Shown piece after piece: positions 53,812 through 62,330 of a stretch of DNA of 64,000 bases. Every line of letters begins with the position of its first letter. The stretch's first letter is position 1. The stretch covers positions 434,001 through 498,000 of the forward strand of contig CAWARU010000001.1 in NCBI GenBank assembly GCA_963784575.1. The letters are read 5' to 3'. Made by a program: the position numbers and the translations under genes. Source of the DNA: CAWARU01 sp963784575. GTDB taxonomy: Bacteria; Pseudomonadota; Gammaproteobacteria; UBA6186; Azoamicaceae. Below the pieces are notes generated by a model. That model had not been told where the DNA came from and searched no databases. It was given only the letters and a program-made list of their open reading frames with translations.

Positions 53812-54601
53812 TAAACACTTTGGTTTAACCCACACTCCAATCGGAAAAGCAGTTAAGAATTTCTGGGATGACGGGCAGCAATTTAGTGACTTCATAGAGA
53901 AATTTCAGTGGCTATTGAATAATCCAGGGATTGGTATCTTTACAGGAGAACCTGGAGTTGGTAAAACCGCAGCGCTACGCCAAGCAACACAAAACATTAA
54001 CCCGCATACTCATCAAGTGATCTACATGCCAGAAACGGATTTTGGACGGGTGGATTTATATCGTAGCCTTGCTATTGAGCTTGGGTTAGAACCATCAACA
54101 CGCCGTGCTGTGTTGTGGAGAAGCATCAAGAATAGGGTCCAAGAACTATATGATGGGAAAAATATTTTGCCAATCTGGATCATTGACGAAAGCCAGAATT
54201 TGCCGCATGAATTTTTTATTGATTTACCATCGTTCCTGAATTTTGCGCTCGATTCCAGGGATATTATGACAATATGGCTAGTAGGACATCCCTCCCTTAG
54301 CCAAGTTTTAAGTAAGGTGGTGCACAGTGCGTTATACAGCCGAATTTCTGCAAAAGTGACTCTGAAACCCATCATAGAACGAGAGAGATTCCAAGCATTA
54401 ATTGATTATGCCTTTAAGGAAGCTGGGAGCCAAATAAAATTGCTTTCTGACAGTGGTATAGAGATGTTGCGGCAGGCTTCACAAGGAAAGCCGCGACATG
54501 CCAGCAAAATTTTGCAAGGGGCATTGAGAATAGGCGCTAAGAAAGGATTGACTCATCTTCCAGATGAAGTTCTAAAGGCAGCAATAGAGGAACTCCAATG
54601 A
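53804..54601 (+). CDS. AAA+ transposon ATPase, TniB/ExeA-like, copy 2
   Basis: Same as 17219-18016: Walker A GEPGVGKTAAL, Walker B WIIDESQNLP; overlaps the transposase end by 8 bases and the next gene by four. Confidence 0.85.
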   Translation: MSNKHFGLTHTPIGKAVKNFWDDGQQFSDFIEKFQWLLNNPGIGIFTGEPGVGKTAALRQATQNINPHTHQVIYMPETDFGRVDLYRSLAIELGLEPSTRRAVLWRSIKNRVQELYDGKNILPIWIIDESQNLPHEFFIDLPSFLNFALDSRDIMTIWLVGHPSLSQVLSKVVHSALYSRISAKVTLKPIIERERFQALIDYAFKEAGSQIKLLSDSGIEMLRQASQGKPRHASKILQGALRIGAKKGLTHLPDEVLKAAIEELQ

Positions 54602-54798
54602 GGGAGATTATCATGTTATTTACACCACCTACTCTAACAGATGAAGCGGCTTATGAACTTGTGGAATTTTTGCAAGATTTTGTATTGGCGCTTGAAAATC
54701 ACTATATGCCGCAGCTTAGACGCTATACCAAGACATCAGATGAAGAAAGTAATTTAAGTTTTGGATGCGAGGAGGTTGAAGGAGTCGATCCATTTTAA
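54598..54798 (+). CDS. small acidic transposon protein, copy 2
   Basis: Same 66-residue protein as 18013-18213, translationally coupled to the ATPase. Function unknown. Confidence 0.6.
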   Translation: MREIIMLFTPPTLTDEAAYELVEFLQDFVLALENHYMPQLRRYTKTSDEESNLSFGCEEVEGVDPF

Positions 54799-54894
54799 TT
54801 GTTGAAAAAACAGTCAGCGAGGTAGGTTTAACTGCTGACTGTTTCACTTAAATTAGGTCGAAACGAATCATTTAATTTATTGCGGAACGTAACA

Positions 54895-55194
54895 CAGATA
54901 CCGATTGTAGACAAATTCAATCGGCTTCATGCCTCTACAAAGGATATGACTTATCTTCAACAATCTTTAGATCTTATTGATAACATCTTTGGAAAAGATA
55001 GCCTGTATGCGTCCAAATATCATTATCTTCTAGGATCATTATTTAAAAATTCTCAAGAGAAACAAAAAGCTCATTACCATTTTAACACTGCATTAAATAT
55101 TATACTTAACCAAAGTGCCGCAGACCAATCTTTAAAAACGCAATATGATCCAAACATCGCCCTAATAAAAGAAAAACTGAGTTCCCTACAATGA
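54895..55194 (+). pseudogene. TPR-like protein, 3' remnant after the transposon end
   Basis: Native sequence from the transposon border encodes QIPIVDKFNRLHASTKDM, YLQQSLDLIDNIFGKDSLYA, SKYHYLLGSLFKNSQEKQKA, HYHFNTALNIILNQSAA and stops at 55194, about 99 residues. The repeated ILxxLG.LF...A..HFNTALNI pattern resembles one or two tetratricopeptide repeats. The open frame begins inside the transposon, so the 5' part was lost. It overlaps the stop of the reverse-strand S9 peptidase gene by 9 bases. Original function unknown. Confidence 0.55.
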
Positions 55195-57051
55195 AGAGGA
55201 TGAAGTAAAGGTTTTCTCAAAAAAATCTGCCAAAGTTTTATAAAGTATTCTTCTGTTTTTACTTTTATATATTCCATGGCCTTCATCTTCAAATAATAAC
55301 TCTTCATAATTAATTTTATGTGCTTCTAGCAATTTTTTTGCCAAATACCATTGATCGATGTGTACATTTGGATCAAGGACACTATGCACAATTAACAATT
55401 TTCCGGTAATATTTTTCATAAAGTTAATTGGAGAGCGTTCATAGTATTTTTGCGGATTACTCTCAGGAGTTCCCCCCATCATTTCTTCATCATAAATGCG
55501 TAAATCAGGACGGGTCTTATTATAATTTAAGGTTAAGTCTGTCATTCCACACATTGGGGCGGCCGCAGATACAATATCGCGTGAAAAATGCGTTATCGCA
55601 TGCCAGGCAGAATATCCTCCATAACTTCCCCCAGTTATCCCAATTTTTCCGGGTTCTGCAACACCTATTTCTTTTAGATAGTTAATACCGCATCGGATAT
55701 CTTCCTGTTCCATCCTACCCCAACCCTCTTTTTTAATGGAATCACGAAATTCTTGGCCAAAACCTGTACTACCCCTGTAGTTAGGATCCAGCACATTAAA
55801 TCCTCTTTTTACAAGATATTGAATTAAGGGATTCATAGTGTCACCACTATGCATCGTAGGTCCACCATGAACATATACAATTGTGCCAATAGGTTTTATA
55901 CTACTTTGATATAACCAGCCTTGTATTCTTAATCCATCACTCGAACGCCATTCTATCGATTTTGCTGGAATAAATTCATTAACTGCAATATTGGTTTTTT
56001 TCCAAACATTAGTAATACTGAGTAAATCTTTTTCGTCCTCTGCATCCATTGAAAAAACAACAATATCTGATGGGTGATGGCTTTTTTCATATTTCCCAAG
56101 CCACTTACCATTAGGTAAATACGTGATCGGCTCTAGCGCTCCGTCGAAATTTGGAAAAGGATCTTCTAGAAAAGAAGTAAAATCGAGCAAAGTATAGTAA
56201 GCACGTGCATCGTGGATTCTTTTTATTATAACTTTATCTTTATCTTTCGAAGGAGAAATTCTTTCTATTCGTTTTTCAAAATCGTCCACAATCCAAAAAA
56301 CTGTCTCTTTTTCAGACCACACCCCAATACGTTTACAATCATCCATTTCCAAGAGAAACGCCACTTTTTCCCCATCCGAAAGCCAGACGGCATTTAACAC
56401 TTTATGTGCGTCATCCGTATTGATAATTTGCTTATCAATAGAATTATCGATATCCACCAGATATAATTGAGATCCACTAGGATGTTTATCCTTCCTTATA
56501 TATAATGCCTTCCTCCCACAGGGACTAAGAATGGGGGCTTCAACTCCTGCTCTCTTAGGATGTGCAACCGTATACTTTTCTCCCGTTTTCATGTCTTTTC
56601 TAATAATGACTGTAGCTTCAATTTCTTTATTGGAAACACTATCAACATTTGCACCATACACTAGCCAATCACGGCTCTTAGTAATGTCGCCACCCCTTAT
56701 AAAATAGTTAGGGTTTTCATCTGTGAGCAATTGTTTTTCTTTAGGATTATCAATTAAGACCCTATACAGACGGTACCGTTCATCACCGCATTTATCCTCT
56801 TTAACTACAACAGAATTGTTATCTGGATCCCAGCCAACGAGGTATGTATTTTCCGAATTTTCCGTTATACGTATTGGTTCAGTACCCTCATGGGTTAACG
56901 CGACATAAACTTCTTTAGCTTCATGAATGTTACTCCAAGTCCAAGCCACTTTATCTCCCAAAGGAGATACCTTTATGTCACTACACATAGGTAAACACAA
57001 GATATCCTCTAGGAACTTATCTTGCTTATCGAACTTTGTTTTCTTTTCCAT
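55186..57051 (-). CDS. S9 family peptidase (prolyl-oligopeptidase / acylaminoacyl-peptidase-like)
   Basis: About 621 residues. The N-terminal 350 residues form a beta-propeller-like region (repeated WDPDNN-type segments such as SPLGDKVAWTWSN and SPCGRKALYIRKD). The C-terminal alpha/beta-hydrolase has the oxyanion/HG motif IVYVHGGPTMHSG, nucleophile elbow GITGGSYGGYSAWH, catalytic Asp in HSVLDPNVHIDQ and His in DEGHGIYKS. It hydrolyses short peptides after Pro or acyl-amino acids. The ATG at 57051 is chosen; GTG 57054 is adjacent. No signal peptide, so it is cytoplasmic. It appears to be cargo between the transposon and the phage-like module. Confidence 0.85.
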   Translation of the reverse strand: MEKKTKFDKQDKFLEDILCLPMCSDIKVSPLGDKVAWTWSNIHEAKEVYVALTHEGTEPIRITENSENTYLVGWDPDNNSVVVKEDKCGDERYRLYRVLIDNPKEKQLLTDENPNYFIRGGDITKSRDWLVYGANVDSVSNKEIEATVIIRKDMKTGEKYTVAHPKRAGVEAPILSPCGRKALYIRKDKHPSGSQLYLVDIDNSIDKQIINTDDAHKVLNAVWLSDGEKVAFLLEMDDCKRIGVWSEKETVFWIVDDFEKRIERISPSKDKDKVIIKRIHDARAYYTLLDFTSFLEDPFPNFDGALEPITYLPNGKWLGKYEKSHHPSDIVVFSMDAEDEKDLLSITNVWKKTNIAVNEFIPAKSIEWRSSDGLRIQGWLYQSSIKPIGTIVYVHGGPTMHSGDTMNPLIQYLVKRGFNVLDPNYRGSTGFGQEFRDSIKKEGWGRMEQEDIRCGINYLKEIGVAEPGKIGITGGSYGGYSAWHAITHFSRDIVSAAAPMCGMTDLTLNYNKTRPDLRIYDEEMMGGTPESNPQKYYERSPINFMKNITGKLLIVHSVLDPNVHIDQWYLAKKLLEAHKINYEELLFEDEGHGIYKSKNRRILYKTLADFFEKTFTSSSSL

Positions 57052-57434
57052 CACTTTGAAGATCCTCGAGTATGCTATGAATCAATTGGATAACTACCTA
57101 GTGGTTCAAATAAGAGCATCAGGGTGCTCGCCACATAGCACAAAATTTAACTGATTTTGTTTTTAAATGATATAACGCCATTATTAAGTTTATTAACTAC
57201 ATTATTTTAAAGCGACATATTCGTATATATTCATACGCTAAAAGATTTCCTTTTAAAATCAATATCCTCAGGAGAAGATTTGAAGATTGCTTAAAGATAG
57301 ATGATTTTCCCCTAGTGGATTATTAAACACCCCCTCGTTCATTCCCTGGATAGCCTAATTGACTTAGGACCCAATAATTTAGGTTTTTTACATTTAAATG
57401 GTCGTTCTTGAGATCAATGAGGGAGAGGTGGATT
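57052..57434. other. 383-bp intergenic region
   Basis: Divergent promoters of the peptidase and the first LuxR-like gene. Apart from a 25-codon open frame with no support I see no gene, repeat or RNA; the sequence is AT-rich. Confidence 0.5.
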
Positions 57435-57707
57435 ATGGAAATAGCATCTAATGAGCAACTGGTGTTTGAAGTTGCTGAAAAATTAAAGAGGGGTTCAGAT
57501 CGGGTCTTAACTGCAAGAGAGGCTTTAGTAGCTTCTTATCTAATGTTCGATTATAACACCAACGATATCGCCGAATTTCTTTGCCGCTCCAAAAATACAA
57601 TTAAAATGCATATCAAAAACATAAAGAAAAAATGTAACTGTGAAACACAAACAAAATTAGGTGCTGTCTTACAGAATTTTATAAAAAATAACCCGCTGGG
57701 TGTATAA
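57435..57707 (+). CDS. LuxR-type HTH protein (HTH only), first of two paralogues
   Basis: About 90 residues from the ATG at 57435, preceded by GGGAGAGGTGG. The GerE/LuxR HTH is clear: LTAREALVASYLMFDYNTND and IAEFLCRSKNTIKMHIKNIK, then KKCNCETQTKLGAVLQNFIK. There is no receiver or ligand domain, so it probably binds DNA constitutively or with a partner. A second very similar protein is at 59493-59849. Both flank two replication-like genes; regulation of the phage-like module is an inference. Confidence 0.7.
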   Translation: MEIASNEQLVFEVAEKLKRGSDRVLTAREALVASYLMFDYNTNDIAEFLCRSKNTIKMHIKNIKKKCNCETQTKLGAVLQNFIKNNPLGV

Positions 57708-57924
57708 AAATAATCCTCTGGGTTATATCCGAAATATTTGAAACAGTTCAAATTATATTTAAGTGGACAGAATAGGATTGCAATCACAATGTTTCATGCT
57801 AAACAACATAACCAAGAGCTTTATCATCGATACCTGATTCAAGCTACTTGTTATAGCAATAATATGCTTTCAACTTTTCACATTTCACATTTCAAAAACC
57901 AGATAAAGAGGTGATTAAACTAAT

Positions 57925-58806
57925 ATGACACGGATCCGTTCAGTGAAACCAGAATTGTTTACACACGAAGGTCTATTCGAGGCTGAAATCTATTACAAAC
58001 TACCACTAAGATTAGCTTTTATCGGATTATTCACCTGCTGTGATCGAAAAGGCAGATTCCGTTGGCAACCACGTCGCTTAAAATTAGATGTTTTTCCCTA
58101 TGACAATATTGATTTTGCACACGTGCTTAACGTGTTACATTCCTGTCAATTTATCGTCAAGTACGAGAATAATGGTGAAATTTATGGATGGATCCCCTCT
58201 TGGCTACAACATCAACATATAAATAACAAAGAAATGGCAAGCACTCTTCCTGCTTTTGAGGAATCTACAATTCTTCCAGTAGGAAACCATGTATCATTTT
58301 CCGGTACTCTACACGTCCCAGACACGTCTTCGACGCGTGAATCTTTCGTTGATGACGCGTCAGAAACGATATTCACAGGAACATGCCATAGCGAAAAATC
58401 ATTGGAAGATAATCAATCCCTTGTGAAAAAGCGCGAGACAAAGAACGCAGAAGCAACCCAACAAATTTTCGCTCATTGGAAAACGGTTATGGGACATCCC
58501 ACCGCTAAGCTAGATCAAAAACGTAAAGCAATCATTGTTAGAGCACTTCAATTTGGATACGGAGTTGATGAACTATGTGAGGCTATCACCGGTTGTAGTT
58601 ATACGCCGCATAACATTGGCGATAACGATCGGGGACAACGCTATGATGGATTACATGTCATTTTACGCGATGGCGATCAAATTGACAGGTTCATTCATAA
58701 CTGCAAATTCCCCCCCAAACCAATAACGGATGGCGAAAGACGAACAATGGCAAATGTGGCGACTCTTCAGAGTTGGGTATCAAAAAAGATGGCAGAGGAA
58801 AAATAA
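57925..58806 (+). CDS. phage-type replication protein
   Basis: 293 residues. MTRIRSVKPELFTHEGLFEA, LPLRLAFIGLFTCCDRKGRF and RWQPRRLKLDVFPYDNIDFA at the N-terminus match phage replication-initiator/DnaT-like proteins (RIRSVKPE... family). The central part is low in conservation, and the C-terminal domain with YGVDELCEAITGCSYTPHNI resembles the DnaT/phage O C-terminal part. It probably starts replication of the integrated element. The next gene begins two bases after its stop. Confidence 0.75.
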   Translation: MTRIRSVKPELFTHEGLFEAEIYYKLPLRLAFIGLFTCCDRKGRFRWQPRRLKLDVFPYDNIDFAHVLNVLHSCQFIVKYENNGEIYGWIPSWLQHQHINNKEMASTLPAFEESTILPVGNHVSFSGTLHVPDTSSTRESFVDDASETIFTGTCHSEKSLEDNQSLVKKRETKNAEATQQIFAHWKTVMGHPTAKLDQKRKAIIVRALQFGYGVDELCEAITGCSYTPHNIGDNDRGQRYDGLHVILRDGDQIDRFIHNCKFPPKPITDGERRTMANVATLQSWVSKKMAEEK

Positions 58807-58808
58807 AA

Positions 58809-59474
58809 ATGCAATCAAATGATCTTGGCAAATTTACAATTTTAATGGCAGGCATAGGTGAACTTTATGGCAAATCCATTTCATCTCATTTAATTGATAT
58901 TTATTGGAAGGTTCTTAAAAAGTACGAATTGACTGATGTTCAAAATGCATTTCAATCGCATGTTCAAAATCCTGATTGTGGTCAATTTTTCCCTAAACCT
59001 GCCGACATCGTGAGATTTATTGAGGGCAGCGGAGAGACAAAAGCTTTATTGGCTTGGGCAAAAGTTGAAAGAGCTGTAATACAAATCGGAAGTTATCAAA
59101 GTATTGTTTTTGATGATCCATTGATTCATGCAGTAATTGAGGATATGGGTGGCTGGGTAAAACTTTGCTCAATGAAAAATGAACAGATGCCATTTTCTGC
59201 CAATGAATTTCAGAAAAGATACATGGGGTATGTCGACAAAAAGCCTATTCGACACCCTAAGTATCTATGGGGGATTTCGGAATGTGAGAACGCTAAAAAT
59301 GGATTTGAGATTGAGCCACCGATTCTTATCGGAAATGCAACAAAAGCAAAGGAAGTTCTTGAATCTGGCGGGGGGACGCCTCTTTTAACAGAACCTCTGG
59401 AAAAATCTCTTTCAAAAGTAGTGCTAGAGATTTCTAGATCTAAAAGTGACAAACCAATGAATGATGCGGAATAG
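58809..59474 (+). CDS. phage replication-associated protein, DUF6475-like
   Basis: About 221 residues from the ATG at 58809. FTILMAGIGELYGKSISSHL, YELTDVQNAFQSHVQNPDCG and QFFPKPADIVRFIEG are typical of the phage protein family I recall as DUF6475, found next to replication initiators. A later part, IVFDDPLIHAVIEDMGGWVK, is also characteristic. Tightly linked to the gene before. Confidence 0.7.
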   Translation: MQSNDLGKFTILMAGIGELYGKSISSHLIDIYWKVLKKYELTDVQNAFQSHVQNPDCGQFFPKPADIVRFIEGSGETKALLAWAKVERAVIQIGSYQSIVFDDPLIHAVIEDMGGWVKLCSMKNEQMPFSANEFQKRYMGYVDKKPIRHPKYLWGISECENAKNGFEIEPPILIGNATKAKEVLESGGGTPLLTEPLEKSLSKVVLEISRSKSDKPMNDAE

Positions 59475-59492
59475 CTGATTTGGAGAGCACCC

Positions 59493-59849
59493 ATGAATGA
59501 ACTAGAAAAATTTCTACAAGAACAAGAATCTTTGGATAGATACTACTGTTTTGATAAATGCAACATCGTCGATTCCGAATTGGAAAGTAATCCAGATAAA
59601 GCTCATTTAAATACAGCCAACAACTTGAAAAAAGGTTCAGGCAACTTATTGACGAAAAAGGAAGCCTTGGTAGCCTCTTTTCTCGTCTCAGATTATAGCG
59701 TAAGCAAAATCGCAGTAGCACTTTGCAGATCGAGAAATACTATCAAAATGCATATTAAAAATATGAAAAAGAAATGTAAATGTACTACTCAAACAAGATT
59801 GGGCGCTATTTTACAAGGTTTCATTAAAGATCACTCTCAAAATATTTAG
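59493..59849 (+). CDS. LuxR-type HTH protein, second paralogue
   Basis: 118 residues. A variable N-terminal 45 residues precede an HTH very like the one at 57435: LTKKEALVASFLVSDYSVSK, IAVALCRSRNTIKMHIKNMK, KKCKCTTQTRLGAILQGFIK. The second helix region is almost identical between the two, so they could recognise the same site. It is in the middle of the phage-like module. Confidence 0.7.
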   Translation: MNELEKFLQEQESLDRYYCFDKCNIVDSELESNPDKAHLNTANNLKKGSGNLLTKKEALVASFLVSDYSVSKIAVALCRSRNTIKMHIKNMKKKCKCTTQTRLGAILQGFIKDHSQNI

Positions 59850-59861
59850 GAGAATACATCC

Positions 59862-60053
59862 ATGATTATGAAAGATTATATAAGTGCAAAAGAGCGGATG
59901 AATAATTTAATAATTAATAAAAATAAAAAATGGAAATGGTTAGGGACAAAATATGGTGCACGCAATAAAAAGGAAAGAAGTTCAAATGACCAATTAAACG
60001 AAATTCAATGCGAGAAGATTTCAGAAGAACTGGGGAAAACAAATCATGAATGA
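59862..60053 (+). CDS. small basic hypothetical protein
   Basis: 63 residues after an AGGAG site, in line with neighbours and overlapping the next gene by 8 bases. Basic, with KNKKWKWLGTKYGARNKKER. No known family. Confidence 0.45.
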   Translation: MIMKDYISAKERMNNLIINKNKKWKWLGTKYGARNKKERSSNDQLNEIQCEKISEELGKTNHE

Positions 60054-60423
60054 ATCTAAGTTATTACCTAGACTTATTAGGTTTAAGGATGCTCCTGCCT
60101 ACATCGGAATGGATAAAAACCGTTTTAACAAAGAAGTTCGACCTTTTGTAACCCAAATACCTATAGGAAAGCAGGGTATCGCCTTTGACCGACTTGATTT
60201 AGACGCCTGGGTAGAGCAATATAAATGCCGTAGCGGGCGTCCGACAGGTACCAATACGAGGAGTATGGAACTATGGGACGCAGAAGAACGCCAGGTCTCA
60301 TTAAAAGAGGCAAAGTCTGGCATCTTGAAAAGCAAGTACTCGGGAGCCGCATTCGAGAAAGCACTGGAGCTGAGCTACTCAGCGAAGCCGAAGAATTTCT
60401 CGCAAGGCAAATCGAGGAAGTAA
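60046..60423 (+). CDS. AlpA/excisionase-like HTH protein overlapping the integrase
   Basis: 125 residues. RFKDAPAYIGMDKNRFNKEV and IAFDRLDLDAWVEQYKC form an AlpA/MerR-like HTH (residues 10-60) as in phage excisionases and regulators. The last 50 codons overlap the integrase start (60273) in another frame; the tail here (ELWDAEERQVSLKEA) resembles similar genes that precede integrases. Probably controls excision. Confidence 0.65.
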   Translation: MNESKLLPRLIRFKDAPAYIGMDKNRFNKEVRPFVTQIPIGKQGIAFDRLDLDAWVEQYKCRSGRPTGTNTRSMELWDAEERQVSLKEAKSGILKSKYSGAAFEKALELSYSAKPKNFSQGKSRK

Positions 60424-61445
60424 GACAAGCTAAAGTTTATGGTGTAAGGCCTAAACGAACTTTTAAGGAAGCAGCAACAAAATACTTGCTTGAGAATCAA
60501 CATAAAGCAAGCATTCGTCATGATGCTGATCATTTAAAACTAGTTTGTCGATATATAGGTAATTTGGCATTGGAACAAGTGCACGCTGGATCACTATTGT
60601 CTTTCATCAAAAACAGGCAGTCGTTGGGTCGAAAAACAAAGACCATCAACAATGCTTTGGAAATTGTAAGACATATTTTGAATTTGGCAGCCAGTGAATG
60701 GATGGATGACAACGGTTTAACTTGGTTGCAAACAACACCCAAAATTAAACTTTTGCCCATCAATGACGCACGAGATCCATATCCACTTTCTTGGGATGAA
60801 CAAATCCTATTGTTTAATAAATTGCCCCAGCATTTAAGGCAGATGGCAATTTTTAAAGTAAATACGGGTTGTCGTGAACAAGAAGTGTGCCAATTAAAAT
60901 GGAAATGGGAAATACAGATACCGGAGTTGAATACCAGCGTATTTATTATTCCAAGCCATGTTGTGAAGCAAGGGAAACAACAGCAATTGGTGAAGAATGG
61001 TGAAGATCGCTTAGTCGTACTTAATAATGCGGCAAAAGCTGTGCTTGAACAAGTCCGCGGTATTAATCAGGAATATGTATTTTCCTATCGAGGTAAACCT
61101 GTCACAAAAATGAATAACACTTCATGGAAGCGTGTTAGGAAAATTGTGGATTTACCTCAAGTAAGGGTACACGATCTCAAGCATACATTTGGTCGGCGTT
61201 TACGCGCGGCAGGTGTGAGTTATGAAGATCGGCAGGACCTGTTGGGACATAAGTCGGGGCGTATTACTACCCATTACTCAGCAGCAGAATTGCATAACTT
61301 GATAGAAGCCGCAAATAAGGTTTGCGATCGCTCCCGTCAAGGGCCTGTGCTCACCCTGCTGCGTACTAACCGTGAGTTGGTTAGCGAGTTTGGACAAAAA
61401 ACCCCCACAAAATCCCCACAATCGAAAATTGTGTTGAATGGTTGA
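60273..61445 (+). CDS. tyrosine integrase of tRNA-Arg-adjacent element
   Basis: 390 residues. Starts MGRRRTPGLIKRGKVWHLEK (phage-type integrase N-terminus), has a SAM-like domain (FKEAATKYLLENQHKASIRH) and catalytic residues in VNTGCREQEVCQLKWKWEIQ (Arg I), VHDLKHTFGRRLRAAGV (H-x-x-R: HTFGR), LLGHKSGRITTHYSAAELHN (GH and Tyr). Ends 44 bp before tRNA-Arg, which is the likely attachment site. The frame is intact. Confidence 0.88.
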   Translation: MGRRRTPGLIKRGKVWHLEKQVLGSRIRESTGAELLSEAEEFLARQIEEVRQAKVYGVRPKRTFKEAATKYLLENQHKASIRHDADHLKLVCRYIGNLALEQVHAGSLLSFIKNRQSLGRKTKTINNALEIVRHILNLAASEWMDDNGLTWLQTTPKIKLLPINDARDPYPLSWDEQILLFNKLPQHLRQMAIFKVNTGCREQEVCQLKWKWEIQIPELNTSVFIIPSHVVKQGKQQQLVKNGEDRLVVLNNAAKAVLEQVRGINQEYVFSYRGKPVTKMNNTSWKRVRKIVDLPQVRVHDLKHTFGRRLRAAGVSYEDRQDLLGHKSGRITTHYSAAELHNLIEAANKVCDRSRQGPVLTLLRTNRELVSEFGQKTPTKSPQSKIVLNG

Positions 61446-61489
61446 AGTCAAACTTACAGAGGTAACGCCTTGATTCTAAAAGAGAATTC

Positions 61490-61566
61490 TGGCGCGCCCG
61501 GAGAGATTCGAACTCCCGACCACCTGGTTCGAAGCCAGATACTCTATCCAGCTGAGCTACGGGCGC
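61490..61566 (-). tRNA. tRNA-Arg (anticodon TCG)
   Basis: The reverse strand folds as a full tRNA: acceptor GCGCCCG/CGGGCGC, D-arm GCTC...GAGT, anticodon stem-loop CTGG-CTTCGAA-CCAG with anticodon TCG (arginine), T-arm GGGAG-TTCGAAT-CTCTC, and an encoded CCA end. The integrase gene next to its 3' end suggests it is the island's integration site; I did not find the other copy of the 3' end in this window. Confidence 0.93.
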
Positions 61567-61682
61567 AATGGTGCTATTATTGAGTCAATGCTTGGTGTAA
61601 GTCAAGCTTCTGATTGTGGTATAGTATCGATTTTATGAACATAAAAGCATTAAATAAGGTAAGTGGAATATAAAAGGAAATT

Positions 61683-62228
61683 ATGTACATGGGGGGTGGA
61701 ATGGATATCACAAAGTATATAGGAGACTATGAATATTTTTTTACAGATTTGCTGAATAGAGTAAAAAATATTGGAATTGATGTTAAAGGATTTCCGTTGA
61801 GTCACTTTACCTACAGAACAGAAACTACAGAAGAATATAATCAGCTTCGTGAAGAGTTAAAGTCTTATTGTGATGAATTTGTGGAGACTGGATTCAATGG
61901 TCGCCCGATTTCTATATTGGGATTGCGGCAACCATTGATGTTAGAAGACAATTTTGAAGTGAAGATTTTGGAATTGGCGGCTCCGCGTGCTATCCACATG
62001 TATCCAAGTGGACTTGAAAGTTTGGGTATTGTGATTGGATCAGATTTGGATGAATTTAGACTGCGACATCACAAAGTGATTACAGGGGTGAAAGATCATG
62101 GAGAATATTGCCAGCCCGCATTTGTGACTTTTGAGAATGATAAAACCTTTAAGTTTTATGATATCTCATTGCGAGAAATAGTCATTTTACAGGGCTGGCA
62201 ATTTGATAATACTACAAGTACAGTTTGA
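61683..62228 (+). CDS. yecM: YecM-like VOC-fold protein
   Basis: 181 residues. ITKYIGDYEYFFTDLLNRVK, FPLSHFTYRTETTEEYNQLR, FNGRPISILGLRQPLMLEDN and KTFKFYDISLREIVILQGW match the YecM family (VOC-like, putative metal-binding; function poorly defined). Start at the ATG at 61683 (AAAAGGAAAT upstream); an ATG at 61701 after GGGGGGTGGA is equally good. It stands alone after the tRNA, marking the chromosomal side of the junction. Confidence 0.7.
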   Translation: MYMGGGMDITKYIGDYEYFFTDLLNRVKNIGIDVKGFPLSHFTYRTETTEEYNQLREELKSYCDEFVETGFNGRPISILGLRQPLMLEDNFEVKILELAAPRAIHMYPSGLESLGIVIGSDLDEFRLRHHKVITGVKDHGEYCQPAFVTFENDKTFKFYDISLREIVILQGWQFDNTTSTV

Positions 62229-62330
62229 TATTATTACTAGCACAGTTAGTACTATTAATACCGTGTGACATTTCTACTAGCACGGTTATTACTAATGGTA
62301 CCCACCCTATGACATTTCTACTAGCCCAGT
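62229..62330. repeat. short imperfect direct repeats
   Basis: TGACATTTCTACTAGC occurs twice (near 62268 and 62309), followed each time by related CACGGTTA/CCCAGTTT. A third related ATTACTAGCACAGTTAGT lies near 62232. The purpose is unclear; it is located between two convergent genes. Confidence 0.5.

Larger units (their letters stand above)
51556..54894 (+). mobile_element. 3.3-kb Tn7/Tn5053-like transposon, copy 2
   Basis: I find the same sequence as 14971-18309 at a fixed offset of 36585 bases, with the same four genes and ends. Unlike copy 1, the flanks differ: GTTAAGC before the left end and CAGATAC after the right end, with no duplication. The left flank is a traC remnant and the right flank a broken TPR gene, which points to a deletion or recombination after insertion. 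Confidence 0.85.

Noticed and set aside
61490..61566. A second att copy of the tRNA-Arg 3' end within the window
   Set aside because: I looked for another copy of the 3' segment (GGAGAGATTCGAACTCCC) and did not find one; the far end of the island may be outside the window or have decayed.
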